From Bacteroidales bacterium (GTDB taxonomy: Bacteria > Bacteroidota > Bacteroidia > Bacteroidales > BM520): 52,942 nt of DNA. The stretch spans positions 1 to 52,942 of the forward strand of contig JAISNV010000012.1 in NCBI GenBank assembly GCA_031276035.1, written 5' to 3'. The notes below the pieces were generated by a model. That model made no database searches, was not told where the DNA came from, and saw only the letters and a program-made list of their open reading frames with translations. Shown here piece after piece: positions 36,383 to 45,440 of this stretch. Every line of letters starts with the position of its first letter. Position 1 is the stretch's first letter. Both the position numbers and the translations under genes were made by a program.

Positions 36383-37822
36383 CTAATTTAATATTTCATT
36401 AATAATTTCCACATCATCAAAATGATGTTTTACTCCATTAATTTCTTGATAATTTTCATGGCCTTTACCGGCAACAATTAAAATATCTTCTTTATTCATC
36501 ATACGAACCGCCGACTCAATCGCTTCTTTTCTATCGGTAATCGTAATTACTTTCTTACTATTTTCTAATTTCACTCCGGATAAAATATCCTTAATAATTT
36601 CCTTAGGATTTTCTGTACGCGGATTATCAGATGTTATTATTGCAATATCAGCGTATTGAGAAACAATATCTCCCATAATCGGGCGTTTGCTTTTATCTCT
36701 GTCTCCACCGGCACCGAAAACACAGATTATTCTTTCCAAGTTTGGTAAACCTGTAACCGAAGTCAAAATATTTTGTAATGCATCCGGCGTATGAGCGTAA
36801 TCAACAATTATAGATTTGTTTTCTTTGTTCGGAATTAATTGAAATCTTCCCTTAGCACCTGAAATATTGCTTATTGCAGCTCTCAATTCATCTTCAACAA
36901 CACCGCAGAGAATGGCTACGGCATACGCTGCTAAATAATTATACACATTAAACTTAGCAGGTAAAGGAAAGAAAACTTCTTTGCCATTAATAATAACATC
37001 GCTACCTTCACTATGCATCTCAATAATCTTCGCATGGAAATCGGCAATATTATTTATTCCGTAAGTATAAACTTTGGCTTTGGTATTTTCAACCATCGTC
37101 AAACCGTTCTTATCATCAATATTTGTCAGAGCAAAAGCATCTGAAGGTAAAATATTGAAGAACATTTTTTTTGCGGCAATATAATTCACAAAAGTTTTGT
37201 GATAATCGAGATGATCATGAGTAATATTTGTGAATATGCCGCCTTTGAATCTTAATCCGCTGATTCTTTGTTGATGTGCGGCATGTGAACTTACTTCCAT
37301 AAAACAATATTCACAACCTTGATCCGCCATTTTAGCCAGATTTTCATTTAAGCTGATCGGATCAGGCGTTGTGTGGGTTGCTTCAAATTCCTTTTCACCT
37401 ATTTTAATACATACCGTAGAAATCAATCCGCAATAATAACCCAAATACGTGAAAAGATTATATAATAAGGTAGCTGTAGTAGTTTTTCCGTTTGTACCCG
37501 TAATACCTATTAAATTAATTTTTTCCGAAGGATTATCGTAAAAGTTTGAAGCAATGATTCCTGCTGCTTTTGCACTGTCATTCACACGGATATAGCAAGC
37601 TTTTTCACTTATAATTTCCGGTAATTCTTCACAAACAATAACTTTAGCACCCGACTCTATTGCCTTATCTATATAATGATGCCCGTTAGTATTATAACCG
37701 TTAATAGAGATGAACATTGAATCTTCAATAGCTTTTCTTGAGTCGATATATACCGATGATATAATGGTCGGCATATTGCCGATCATTTCTCTTATCTTAA
37801 TATTTTTCAATATCTTACTCAT
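36383..37822 (-). CDS. murE: UDP-MurNAc-tripeptide synthetase (meso-DAP adding)
   Basis: This 479-aa cytoplasmic ligase adds the third stem residue to UDP-MurNAc-L-Ala-D-Glu. It has the P-loop '[19 protein letters not shown]', the '[19 protein letters not shown]' block, '[13 protein letters not shown]' and the C-terminal DNPR motif in '[10 protein letters not shown]'. DNPR indicates meso-diaminopimelate rather than lysine. Its substrate is the product of MurD, whose gene two places downstream is truncated. MurE itself looks fully functional, so D-Glu addition must be supplied somehow. It overlaps the ftsI stop by 8 nt. Confidence 0.96.
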   Translation of the reverse strand: MSKILKNIKIREMIGNMPTIISSVYIDSRKAIEDSMFISINGYNTNGHHYIDKAIESGAKVIVCEELPEIISEKACYIRVNDSAKAAGIIASNFYDNPSEKINLIGITGTNGKTTTATLLYNLFTYLGYYCGLISTVCIKIGEKEFEATHTTPDPISLNENLAKMADQGCEYCFMEVSSHAAHQQRISGLRFKGGIFTNITHDHLDYHKTFVNYIAAKKMFFNILPSDAFALTNIDDKNGLTMVENTKAKVYTYGINNIADFHAKIIEMHSEGSDVIINGKEVFFPLPAKFNVYNYLAAYAVAILCGVVEDELRAAISNISGAKGRFQLIPNKENKSIIVDYAHTPDALQNILTSVTGLPNLERIICVFGAGGDRDKSKRPIMGDIVSQYADIAIITSDNPRTENPKEIIKDILSGVKLENSKKVITITDRKEAIESAVRMMNKEDILIVAGKGHENYQEINGVKHHFDDVEIINEILN

Positions 37823-39707
37823 TATTATTCAAGTTTGCTATTTTACTCCACACAGTTGAAGTAGAATTATCAATTATTATTCTTTCAAAAAACCTGTTAT
37901 CTGTTGCGGCAATTTTATCTGCAATTTCACGAGCAACCGGAGCTGCAACAGTAGAAGCATAATATCCGCCTTGCGGTTCACTGATTAACACATAAATTGT
38001 GTACATTGGATTTTCCGAAGGGAAAAATCCGGCAAAACTTGCATTATATCCGGTTTTTTGATTTCCGACATTATATTGTGCCGTACCTGTTTTCCCGGCA
38101 AAATTATAATGAGCTGTTTTGAATGCGAACTTCCCTGTTCCTTCATGAGCAGCCTCAGTTAATATTTCACGCGCTTTTTCAGCAACTTCAGGTGAGCAAA
38201 TGGTATCAACAATAGTTGTTGGAAATCTTTCGGCTTTATATGATTTATTTTCCGAAATACCAGTAACAAGTCTGGGTTTCATATAAACTCCTTTATTTGC
38301 AATTGCATTATAAAATGTTGCCATTTGCAAAGGTGTTATTTCAACTTCGTAACCATAAGCAATTTGAACTAAACTAACTTTCCACCATTCTTTATGCCTT
38401 ATTGTAGTTTTAGTATCTTTAAGGAAAGCTTTACCCTCACCCTCGATCTCAATTCCGGTTATTTCACCAATATGCAACTTTCTAAGTCCGTCTATAAATT
38501 TTTGTTGATTTTTTTCATAAAGATCCCAAATAATCATACAAGTTCCGATATTCGATGATTCGGAAAAGATTTCGGCAGGAGTTTCAAAAGCATTAGCCGG
38601 TTTATGAGAATCTACAATAACTCTCGGACCTACTTTCTTTCTGTCAGAGGTTCCGAGTTCATATTTTTTATTCCAGTCTAAAAGTCCATCATTCATTGCA
38701 ACCAAATAAGAAGCTAATTTGAATACAGAACCCGGTTCGTAGACATGTTTAACAGCAATGTTTTCGGAATGCAGATAAGCATCTCCGCTTTTTACCAAAC
38801 TAACCATAGCTTTTATATCGCCTGTTGCAACATCCATTACGATAACACATCCTCGTTTTCCTTGACTTTTTTTCATTTGCTTCAGCAAAGCCGAATAAGC
38901 AAATTCGGATATTTCATAATTAAGCGTCGATTGAATATTCCTTCCGTCAGCAGGAATAAAATCTTCTCCTATTTTCACCGGTTTATAACTCCTTGCCGTT
39001 CTTACAATTTCGAACTCCTTAACATCACCCATTAATTCCTTTCTATAAGTATAAACAAGTCCTTGTTTACGAATCGTATCACCGAAATCATCCTGTCCCA
39101 AAGTTCTTCCCGTAACACTTTTATTGAGAAAATCAACTCTGAAACTTTCTTCCATAAGAAATCCGCCCGAAAACTGCGGTAAATTAAAAAACGGAAAAGT
39201 TCTCATCAGGTCAATATCATCAAAAGAATTTCCTTTACTTATCAAATTATAAGTCGATTTCTTATTATAAGCCGTATTAATTTTTGTTTTATATGATTTT
39301 CCGTTATTTTTACTTTTAAAATTAGCATCCATATAATATGTTAAGCTATCTGTACTATTGAATTTCAACAGGTTTTGATATTTTAATATATTGTTGGTAT
39401 TCGGGTTATCACTTTCCATTTCATTTTTCAGATATTTTTGTACTCTGAGGGTATATCTGTTTGCGACTTCCGTATCCCAGGCAACTTTAAAAGTAGGTGA
39501 ATAATAAGCTATATATGCGCCTTTATCATCAAGAATATTTCCGCCCATACCTACAAGAACTTCTTTCTTGGTAGCTTGTTCTGCGATAATTTTTTTCATT
39601 GCCGAACCGTGAGCAATGGCGATATAAATCATCACAAATATTGCAACAACTGCCACAGCAATGAAACTCAAACTGAAGATTATTATAGCTTTATTTACTC
39701 TTTCCAT
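37815..39707 (-). CDS. ftsI: Division transpeptidase FtsI/PBP3
   Basis: This 630-aa bitopic class B penicillin-binding protein cross-links septal peptidoglycan. It has an N-terminal transmembrane helix at about 7-31, a PBP dimerisation region, then the transpeptidase domain with SxxK (Ser327, Lys330 in 'EPGSVFKLAS'), 'SESSNIG' and 'AGKTGTAQYN'. The C-terminus ends soon after the catalytic domain, with no PASTA domain. The ATG at 39707 is chosen; an in-frame TTG 9 nt upstream adds three residues. It overlaps ftsL by 17 nt and murE by 8 nt. Confidence 0.94.
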   Translation of the reverse strand: MERVNKAIIIFSLSFIAVAVVAIFVMIYIAIAHGSAMKKIIAEQATKKEVLVGMGGNILDDKGAYIAYYSPTFKVAWDTEVANRYTLRVQKYLKNEMESDNPNTNNILKYQNLLKFNSTDSLTYYMDANFKSKNNGKSYKTKINTAYNKKSTYNLISKGNSFDDIDLMRTFPFFNLPQFSGGFLMEESFRVDFLNKSVTGRTLGQDDFGDTIRKQGLVYTYRKELMGDVKEFEIVRTARSYKPVKIGEDFIPADGRNIQSTLNYEISEFAYSALLKQMKKSQGKRGCVIVMDVATGDIKAMVSLVKSGDAYLHSENIAVKHVYEPGSVFKLASYLVAMNDGLLDWNKKYELGTSDRKKVGPRVIVDSHKPANAFETPAEIFSESSNIGTCMIIWDLYEKNQQKFIDGLRKLHIGEITGIEIEGEGKAFLKDTKTTIRHKEWWKVSLVQIAYGYEVEITPLQMATFYNAIANKGVYMKPRLVTGISENKSYKAERFPTTIVDTICSPEVAEKAREILTEAAHEGTGKFAFKTAHYNFAGKTGTAQYNVGNQKTGYNASFAGFFPSENPMYTIYVLISEPQGGYYASTVAAPVAREIADKIAATDNRFFERIIIDNSTSTVWSKIANLNNNE

Positions 39708-40125
39708 TGTTTTCAATTATCTTAATTACAGTCGGATCGGCAAGAATTTCCGAATAAGCTATATCATTATTTTTAACAAATTCCTTTAACAGAACTTCAG
39801 GCGTAGTCATCAAACTTATACGTGCTTTCGTCTGATGATGTTTTACGGTAATCTCTTTCAATTCTTCTCTAAGTACATTTATCTCATTGTATTTTCTAAC
39901 CGGAACCAATCTTAATCCTACAATAAATAAAATAAGCACTACAATATAAAGAATGAACCAGAGCGGACTCCTCCAAAGGTTATTTGAAAAAAGGTAATCT
40001 CCCGAAATAAATTGGCGCAAAGAATTAAGCAAAATATTATTCTCAACTTTCTTGTTGCTTTTTCTTTTCGGTGTTTCATTCTTTTTCTTAACCGCAGCTT
40101 CCTTTTTCTTAAATGTATTTGCCAT
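39691..40125 (-). CDS. FtsL-like cell division protein
   Basis: This 144-aa protein occupies the ftsL position between rsmH and ftsI. A basic N-terminus of about 45 aa (many Lys) precedes one transmembrane helix at about 54-73 ('PLWFILYIVVLILFIVGLRL'), then a short coiled-coil periplasmic part ('INVLREELKEITVKHHQTKA'). This topology fits FtsL, which links FtsQ/B to FtsWI. Primary sequence of this family is very variable, so the call rests on topology and gene order. It overlaps ftsI by 17 nt. Confidence 0.85.
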   Translation of the reverse strand: MANTFKKKEAAVKKKNETPKRKSNKKVENNILLNSLRQFISGDYLFSNNLWRSPLWFILYIVVLILFIVGLRLVPVRKYNEINVLREELKEITVKHHQTKARISLMTTPEVLLKEFVKNNDIAYSEILADPTVIKIIENNGKSK

Positions 40126-40127
40126 AA

Positions 40128-41024
40128 TTAAATTTTTTCTGCGATTCGTAATTTAGCACTACGAGCCCTGCCGTTTTCTTCTATTTCTTTTTCGGAAGGA
40201 AGAATCGGTTTTCTGTTGGCTAATACAAACGGACTCAATTTATTTCCATAAAAATCTTTTTTTAACTCACCTTCCAGATTGCCTGTTTTAAAAAGATTTT
40301 TCACAAGTCTGTCCTCAAGAGAATGATAACTGATAATTGCAGCAATTCCTCCGGACTTTAGAACTTTTTCCAATTGAAGCAGCAATTCCTCCAAAGCATC
40401 AATTTCTTGATTTACTTCGATTCTAACTGATTGAAATAGTTGAGATAAGTATTTATATTCTTTTTTCTTCGGAGCGAATCTTTCCGCAAATGCTCTTAAT
40501 TCGCCCGTTGTTTCAAAAGCTTTGATTTCTCTTTGTTTGACAATCGCATGAGCGAGAACATGAGGTTTTTCCAATTCCCCGTAATCACGAAATATTTCGA
40601 TCAGCCGTTCAGCCGAATATGTATTTACTACATCTTTAGCACTGACCGACAATCCCATATTCATTCTCATATCAAGATCACCGTCTTTTCTGATTGAAAA
40701 ACCTCTTTCATCCGCATCAATCTGATGAGAAGATACTCCAAGGTCTGCTAAAATTCCATCAACAGGAATTGCATCGTAATATCTAAGATAATTCCATAAA
40801 AAACGGAAGTTTTGATTTACAAGGATAAATCTTTCGTCTCTGATATGATTTTTAACAGCATCTCCGTCTATATCAAAAGCGATAAGCTTCCCTTTGGAAC
40901 TCAGGCGTTCAAGTATTGCTGCGGAGTGACCACCGCCACCAAAAGTAAGATCAACGTAAATTCCGTTAGGATTATTTACCAGACCTTCAACACTTTCTTT
41001 CAACAAAACCGGATTATGATACAT
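40128..41024 (-). CDS. rsmH: 16S rRNA (cytosine-1402-N4)-methyltransferase
   Basis: This 298-aa SAM-dependent enzyme methylates N4 of C1402 in the decoding centre of 16S rRNA. It starts with 'YHNPVLLKESVEGL', has the SAM motif 'YVDLTFGGGGHSAAILERL', 'DGILADLGVSSHQID', the central 'RGFSIRKDGDLDMRM', and 'AIISYHSLEDRLVKN'. All are standard RsmH/MraW features and the length is normal. It is the second gene of the dcw cluster, 22 bp after mraZ and 2 bp before the FtsL-like gene. Confidence 0.97.
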   Translation of the reverse strand: MYHNPVLLKESVEGLVNNPNGIYVDLTFGGGGHSAAILERLSSKGKLIAFDIDGDAVKNHIRDERFILVNQNFRFLWNYLRYYDAIPVDGILADLGVSSHQIDADERGFSIRKDGDLDMRMNMGLSVSAKDVVNTYSAERLIEIFRDYGELEKPHVLAHAIVKQREIKAFETTGELRAFAERFAPKKKEYKYLSQLFQSVRIEVNQEIDALEELLLQLEKVLKSGGIAAIISYHSLEDRLVKNLFKTGNLEGELKKDFYGNKLSPFVLANRKPILPSEKEIEENGRARSAKLRIAEKI

Positions 41025-41046
41025 ACGACTTCTTTACTGTTTAATT

Positions 41047-41520
41047 TTATAATCCCTTCAATTTTTCTCTAAACATTTCATCCAACTTTTCCGTAATATC
41101 CGTAAAGTCTTCTTCGGCAAGACTTGCAAGATGTTTCTTATACATTTCTGTATCCCAAATTTGATACCTGTCTGAGAGCGGAACCATTTGGATTTCTTTT
41201 CCGATAGAACATACTTTCATCAACTCTTTAGATATGAGAATTCTGTTTGTTTTATCGAGTTTAACTTCTTTTACATTCGCAAGAAATTTTGTTTTATAAG
41301 CGATAACTTTTTTATCAAAAGCCCCCATTCCATTCAAAATTTTCATGATTCCGAACCAAGTTTCACTTGGAAAAAGCTCCAAACACGGGAAATCCGTACT
41401 TTGTTTCAAATAGAAACCTTTTTCGATGAGACTTTCATTATCCTTGCGAAACTTAGCAGGCACAAGGATTCTTCCTTTTTCATCAACAGCACAATTATAT
41501 GTTTCCGTGTTATAAAACAT
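41047..41520 (-). CDS. mraZ: Transcriptional regulator MraZ
   Basis: This 157-aa protein contains two SpoVT/AbrB-like MraZ domains: the first holds 'CAVDEKGRILVPAKFRK' and the second 'VKLDKTNRILISKELM'. It forms a ring-shaped oligomer that binds direct repeats before its own operon and usually represses the dcw cluster. I chose the ATG at 41520. The frame can be extended to a GTG at 41562, but that would place translation across the MraZ-box repeats and the promoter. Repeats that fit its binding site lie at 41552-41589. Confidence 0.94.
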   Translation of the reverse strand: MFYNTETYNCAVDEKGRILVPAKFRKDNESLIEKGFYLKQSTDFPCLELFPSETWFGIMKILNGMGAFDKKVIAYKTKFLANVKEVKLDKTNRILISKELMKVCSIGKEIQMVPLSDRYQIWDTEMYKKHLASLAEEDFTDITEKLDEMFREKLKGL

Positions 41521-41539
41521 TTTATTCAGAAAATTTTGG

Positions 41540-41547
41540 TAAAAGTA
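41540..41547 (-). promoter_or_regulatory. Possible -7 box for the mraZ/dcw operon
   Basis: The minus strand reads TACTTTTA, one base off TAnnTTTG, 20 nt before the mraZ ATG and directly downstream of the MraZ-box repeats. It is the only candidate in a sensible place. Confidence 0.35.
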
Positions 41548-41551
41548 TAAC

Positions 41552-41589
41552 TTTTTTTCCACTTTTTACCATTTTTTACCACTTTTTAG
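41552..41589 (-). promoter_or_regulatory. MraZ-box direct repeats
   Basis: On the minus strand three units, AAAAAGTGGT, AAAAAATGGT and AAAAAGTGGA, follow one another with an exact 10-bp period. GTGG-type repeats spaced one helical turn apart are what MraZ proteins bind in other phyla. They lie just upstream of the mraZ start and the possible -7 box. Confidence 0.72.
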
Positions 41590-41950
41590 TCAAAAAATTT
41601 ATTAACAGCTAATTAACAGGTTTTCAACAATTATAAATTTTAACACAATCAACTGTAAACATGTCGATTATCGAAATTGTTTTTCAAAAAGCAATTATTA
41701 TATTAACAATCTTATTTACAGTGATTCGGAGTTTTCGGTTTCGAATTTCCGATTCCGTGTTTAGTGTTCGGATTTTTTCCATAATTATTAAATCTTCACT
41801 ATGCCATTAAATTTCATGAATAATCTTTTAACTCACTAACATTCAACCACATTTTAGTATTTATATTTTAATTTATTAAATATAAAAAAAATAAATCGTT
41901 CAAAAATGACAATCAAAATTTTTATCTATAAAATTATTTTTTATAAAATA
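41590..41950. other. AT-rich spacer between divergent mraZ and padR-like genes
   Basis: No gene was seen in this roughly 360-bp spacer. It is AT-rich except for 41720-41776, where TTCGG/TCCGA-type words recur on both strands. A related word pattern occurs in opposite orientation at 42884-42912, beyond the membrane-protein gene. No tRNA-like fold was recognised. Confidence 0.5.
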
Positions 41951-41980
41951 TTTGTTTTAATGAAATTATTATTATCTTTG
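41951..41980 (+). promoter_or_regulatory. Promoter for the padR-like gene
   Basis: TTTG (41951-41954) and TATCTTTG (41973-41980) are separated by 18 nt, close to the Bacteroidetes consensus. A start near 41987 is predicted, inside the dyad at 41981-42001. Confidence 0.65.
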
Positions 41981-42001
41981 TACTATACTATTTGTATAAT
42001 A
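41981..42001. promoter_or_regulatory. Candidate PadR operator dyad
   Basis: TACTATAC and GTATAATA are inverted at 7 of 8 positions around TATTT. The dyad covers the predicted transcription start of the padR-like gene, the position expected for an autorepressor site. Confidence 0.42.
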
Positions 42002-42078
42002 CCATGCGATTAACATTTAATAAACAATTGAAAATAATCGTCTTATAAAAAATTTTAATTATAACCAACTTCTAAATC

Positions 42079-42444
42079 ATGAACAAAAATGACAAAACAA
42101 ACGAATTATTATCGGCTTGGGAAGAAACTTACAAAAAAGGTCAATTGACTTTTTGGATATTTTTTTCTTTAAAAGATGATAAAAAGTATGCGGAAGAGAT
42201 CAAATCTTTTGTAAAAGAAAAAACGCAAAACACAATGACTTGTGAAGATCAAAGTTTATACAGGATCTTGCGCAAATATGAATACATCGGTGTGTTGGAT
42301 TATGAAATGGGAAAAGGGAATAAAGGCCCCGAAAGGAAATATTATTACTTAACCGATTTGGGCAATGAACTTTTTCATCGTTTCGTAAAAAGAAACATCA
42401 GTCTATTTTATTCCGATGAAATTAAACAACTTTTAAATTATTAA
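42079..42444 (+). CDS. PadR-like winged-helix transcriptional regulator
   Basis: This 121-aa protein has the PadR pattern: 'QLTFWIFFSLKDDKKYAEEI' (helix 1-2), then 'SLYRILRKYEYIGVLDYEM' (recognition helix and wing start) and 'GPERKYYYLTDLGNELFHRF' (wing and following helix). PadR proteins usually repress a neighbouring membrane or transporter gene and respond to small ligands. Here the gene 18 bp downstream encodes a small membrane protein. No SD site is visible before the ATG. The promoter overlaps a dyad that could be its operator. Confidence 0.82.
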   Translation: MNKNDKTNELLSAWEETYKKGQLTFWIFFSLKDDKKYAEEIKSFVKEKTQNTMTCEDQSLYRILRKYEYIGVLDYEMGKGNKGPERKYYYLTDLGNELFHRFVKRNISLFYSDEIKQLLNY

Positions 42445-42462
42445 TCATTAAATTTTTGTATT

Positions 42463-42885
42463 ATGAAAATTTTCACATCCAACCTATTAAAATTCACTGC
42501 GATAATTATCGTTACAACTTCACTATTCAGGTTAACTTTAAGCAGTTTCCTCGCAAATAAACTTATTATCCCGACAATCTTTCTTGCCATTTTCTACGGA
42601 TTATTAATGTTTTTCTTCGGATGGTATTTCGGAAAGAAAGACTATGAATATTTGCCCATTTTCGACCTCGGATTGCGCTATAACACGATTACATTCGTCA
42701 TTTTCTGCGGAATTTCGGAGCTTTGGTTTTTGTTAAAATTAAATGCTCCTTATGAACATGTTCGCGGGTTAAGAATAACCGAATTAATCTGGTTGATTAT
42801 TCTTATTATACATCTTATTATTTATCTGATTTATAGAAAAAGACATTCTTTTAAAGGATTGGATAAAACTGAAATATTTGAGTAA
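42463..42885 (+). CDS. Small four-helix membrane protein
   Basis: I do not recognise the family of this 140-aa protein. It has four predicted transmembrane helices at about 7-27, 32-54, 67-86 and 103-126, with short polar loops and a Lys/Arg-rich C-terminal tail ('YRKRHSFKGLDKTEIFE'). It begins 18 bp after the padR-like gene and so is very probably co-transcribed with it and possibly its regulatory target. No conserved catalytic residues were seen. Confidence 0.72.
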   Translation: MKIFTSNLLKFTAIIIVTTSLFRLTLSSFLANKLIIPTIFLAIFYGLLMFFFGWYFGKKDYEYLPIFDLGLRYNTITFVIFCGISELWFLLKLNAPYEHVRGLRITELIWLIILIIHLIIYLIYRKRHSFKGLDKTEIFE

Positions 42886-43076
42886 TCCGAAGTTCCAAAA
42901 TCCGAACTAAGAATTTTCTCAAATATATTTAATAAGAACTCATAAATTTTCATTGTCCGGCACTCAATTAATCAAATTTCACTATTGCAAACATAGGTTA
43001 ATACTTCTATACATATCAAAACATTATATCATAAAACAATTCTTAATTCTCAACTTAGAATTTTAACTAAAAAAGC

Positions 43077-43084
43077 TATCTTTG
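43077..43084 (+). promoter_or_regulatory. -7 box for the GH20 gene
   Basis: TATCTTTG matches TAnnTTTG 29 bp before the ATG at 43113. It probably drives the genes up to the mpl-like gene, which are all closely spaced. Confidence 0.6.
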
Positions 43085-43112
43085 CAATAATTAAATTTAA
43101 TTCTTTACAATT

Positions 43113-45437
43113 ATGAGAAATTTCTTATTTATAATTGCAGCTGCAGTTATCCTATTAACAAGCTGTAAACAAGAAATTAAGGAAGTAAACATTATTCCCG
43201 AACCGGTAGAAATATCCTATTCAAAAGGGGCTTTCAATCTAAGTAATTCTACCAATCTTTGCTTCTTTAATATTGATTATAATGATCCTACTGTAAAATA
43301 TATAGAGACATCTTTTCCGAAGTTTTTCGGAATTACACCTCAAATTAATAAAGATACAGATTGCTCTAAAAACTGCATTTGTTTTGAAATTTTTACCCAA
43401 AGAAAAGATAAACTTGGAGATGAAGGTTATGAGCTTCATATAGATAAGCATCATATTTCAATTCAGGCTAATACTACTGCCGGATTGTTTTACGGATTTC
43501 AAACTTTACGTCAAGTTGCTCCGCCGGAAGTTTTGTTGAAGCCACAGGAAAACATTCAACTTCAATCTTTAAATATTGTTGATTATCCGCGCTTTAGCTG
43601 GAGAGGAAGTCATCTGGATGTTTGCAGACATTTTTTTGATATTGATTTCGTAAAGAAACATCTCGACATGCTTGCTGCTCATAAGATTAATAAATTTCAT
43701 TGGCATCTTACTGATGATCACGGATGGAGAATTCAAATCGACAAATATCCTGAACTTACAAATATCGGAGCTTGGCGTGTTGATAGAAGTGACGTTCCTT
43801 GGGTTGAAGGAAAACCGCCCCAACCCGGAGAAAAAGCTACTTACGGCGGATTTTATACTAAAGACCAAATGCGTGAAATTGTCGAATATGCTTCGGTTCT
43901 CAATATTGACGTGATGCCAGAAGTTGAACTGCCCGGACACTGTTGTGCAATTCTTGCAGCTTATCCGGAACTCGGCTGTACCGGCAAACCGGAATACGTA
44001 CAAATAGGACCATATTGGCCTCCAAGTGCAATTCTTTGCGCAGGAAATGATCAAACAATGCAATTTTTATATGATGTTATTGACGAAGTAATTGAAATAT
44101 TTCCTTACGAATATATTCATATAGGTGGCGATGAAGCTTTTAAAGATTGGTGGCATACTTGCAAGAAATGCAATAAAAGAATGAAAGAACTTGGAATTAC
44201 AGATTACGAACATCTGCAAGGATGGATGGTTACCGAAGTTGAAAAACATATTAATTCTCGCGGCAGAAAAATGGTTGGTTGGGATGAAATTCTCGAAGGC
44301 GGCGTTACAAAAAATGCGACAATCATGTCGTGGCGAGGTAAAGAAGGTGCAACTGAAGCCGCAAAGCATGGCAATTATTCTATCCTGTGTCCGACTTCCT
44401 ATTGCTATATTGACTATTATCAAGCTGAACCTGCAACACAACCAACTTCAATCGGCGGATTTGTTCCTCTAAAAAAGGTATATTCTTTAGAACCGGTTCC
44501 CGAGGAATTAAATAATGAAGAAGCAAAATATATTTTAGGAGCACAATGTAATCTTTGGACAGAATTTATTTTTACTCCTCATCATGCGGAATACATGTTA
44601 TGGCCGAGGCTTGCCGCTTTAGCGGAAGTTGCCTGGTCGCAAAAAGAAAATAAAGACTGGTATAGATTCCGCGATAAGGTTGAGGATACAAAACAACGTT
44701 TGGGTTATTTAGGATATAATTATTGCGAAGGAAATTTCAAACCGACAATTAATACCATCAATAAAGATAACCGGCATTTGGTCACCATCGAATCCGATGT
44801 TAAAGGCACGGAAATTTATTATACAACAGATGGCAGCAGTCCGACAGATAAATCGCAAAAATATAATCAACCCTTTGAAGTTAATGATTTCACAACAATC
44901 AAAGCTCAAACATATTACAATGGCGAAGCTCGTGAGTCGGCAGCAGAAACAAATGTTTTCATTTCCAAACTGACTGGAAAAAAGATTTTTATAGCCCCGA
45001 AGCCATCGGAAAAATACGCTGCAAATTATGAATACACTTTATCGGATGGAATTATGGGCTCAAAAGATCATAATGACGGACGTTGGCTCGGTTTTCAAAC
45101 AGATAAGGTTTCTGTTATTATTGAGAACAATGGCCAGGAAATCGAACAAATAATTTTTAATAATAATGTAAATCAGGGATCCTGGATTTTCGAACCAATA
45201 AAAATAGAAGTTTTCAGTTCTGAAAAAGGCGTTAACTATGATTTAGTAATGTTGAAAGAGAATTCTATTGTTAAGAATTATGATCTTCACAATGTTGAAA
45301 CTGTTTTCGATTTTGACGAAAGATTTGCGCCGAAGTTTATTAAGATAGAATTTACCGGACTCAATGCATTACCCGACTGGCATGAACATTCGGGGGAAAT
45401 GCCCTGGATTTTTATTGACGAAATAATTTTAAAGTAG
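43113..45437 (+). CDS. GH20 beta-N-acetylhexosaminidase, lipoprotein
   Basis: This 774-aa exported enzyme releases terminal GlcNAc or GalNAc from glycans. The signal peptide ends in a lipobox (LLTSC, Cys at about 18), so it is membrane-anchored. A GH20 N-terminal domain ('AGLFYGFQTLRQV') precedes the TIM barrel with 'HWHLTDDHGWRIQIDKYP' and the catalytic Asp340-Glu341 in 'HIGGDEAFKDWW'. A chitobiase C-terminal type domain follows ('GTEIYYTTDGSSPTDKSQ'), and the last roughly 130 residues look like an F5/8-type carbohydrate-binding module. It leads a plus-strand gene group with cutC, a nucleotidyltransferase and an mpl-like gene. Confidence 0.95.
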   Translation: MRNFLFIIAAAVILLTSCKQEIKEVNIIPEPVEISYSKGAFNLSNSTNLCFFNIDYNDPTVKYIETSFPKFFGITPQINKDTDCSKNCICFEIFTQRKDKLGDEGYELHIDKHHISIQANTTAGLFYGFQTLRQVAPPEVLLKPQENIQLQSLNIVDYPRFSWRGSHLDVCRHFFDIDFVKKHLDMLAAHKINKFHWHLTDDHGWRIQIDKYPELTNIGAWRVDRSDVPWVEGKPPQPGEKATYGGFYTKDQMREIVEYASVLNIDVMPEVELPGHCCAILAAYPELGCTGKPEYVQIGPYWPPSAILCAGNDQTMQFLYDVIDEVIEIFPYEYIHIGGDEAFKDWWHTCKKCNKRMKELGITDYEHLQGWMVTEVEKHINSRGRKMVGWDEILEGGVTKNATIMSWRGKEGATEAAKHGNYSILCPTSYCYIDYYQAEPATQPTSIGGFVPLKKVYSLEPVPEELNNEEAKYILGAQCNLWTEFIFTPHHAEYMLWPRLAALAEVAWSQKENKDWYRFRDKVEDTKQRLGYLGYNYCEGNFKPTINTINKDNRHLVTIESDVKGTEIYYTTDGSSPTDKSQKYNQPFEVNDFTTIKAQTYYNGEARESAAETNVFISKLTGKKIFIAPKPSEKYAANYEYTLSDGIMGSKDHNDGRWLGFQTDKVSVIIENNGQEIEQIIFNNNVNQGSWIFEPIKIEVFSSEKGVNYDLVMLKENSIVKNYDLHNVETVFDFDERFAPKFIKIEFTGLNALPDWHEHSGEMPWIFIDEIILK

Positions 45438-45440
45438 AGT

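Noticed and set aside
41521..42078. Search for tRNA, small RNA or CRISPR structure in the largest intergenic gaps
   Set aside because: No cloverleaf, no repeat-spacer pattern and no GC-rich fold was seen. The content is AT-rich promoter DNA.
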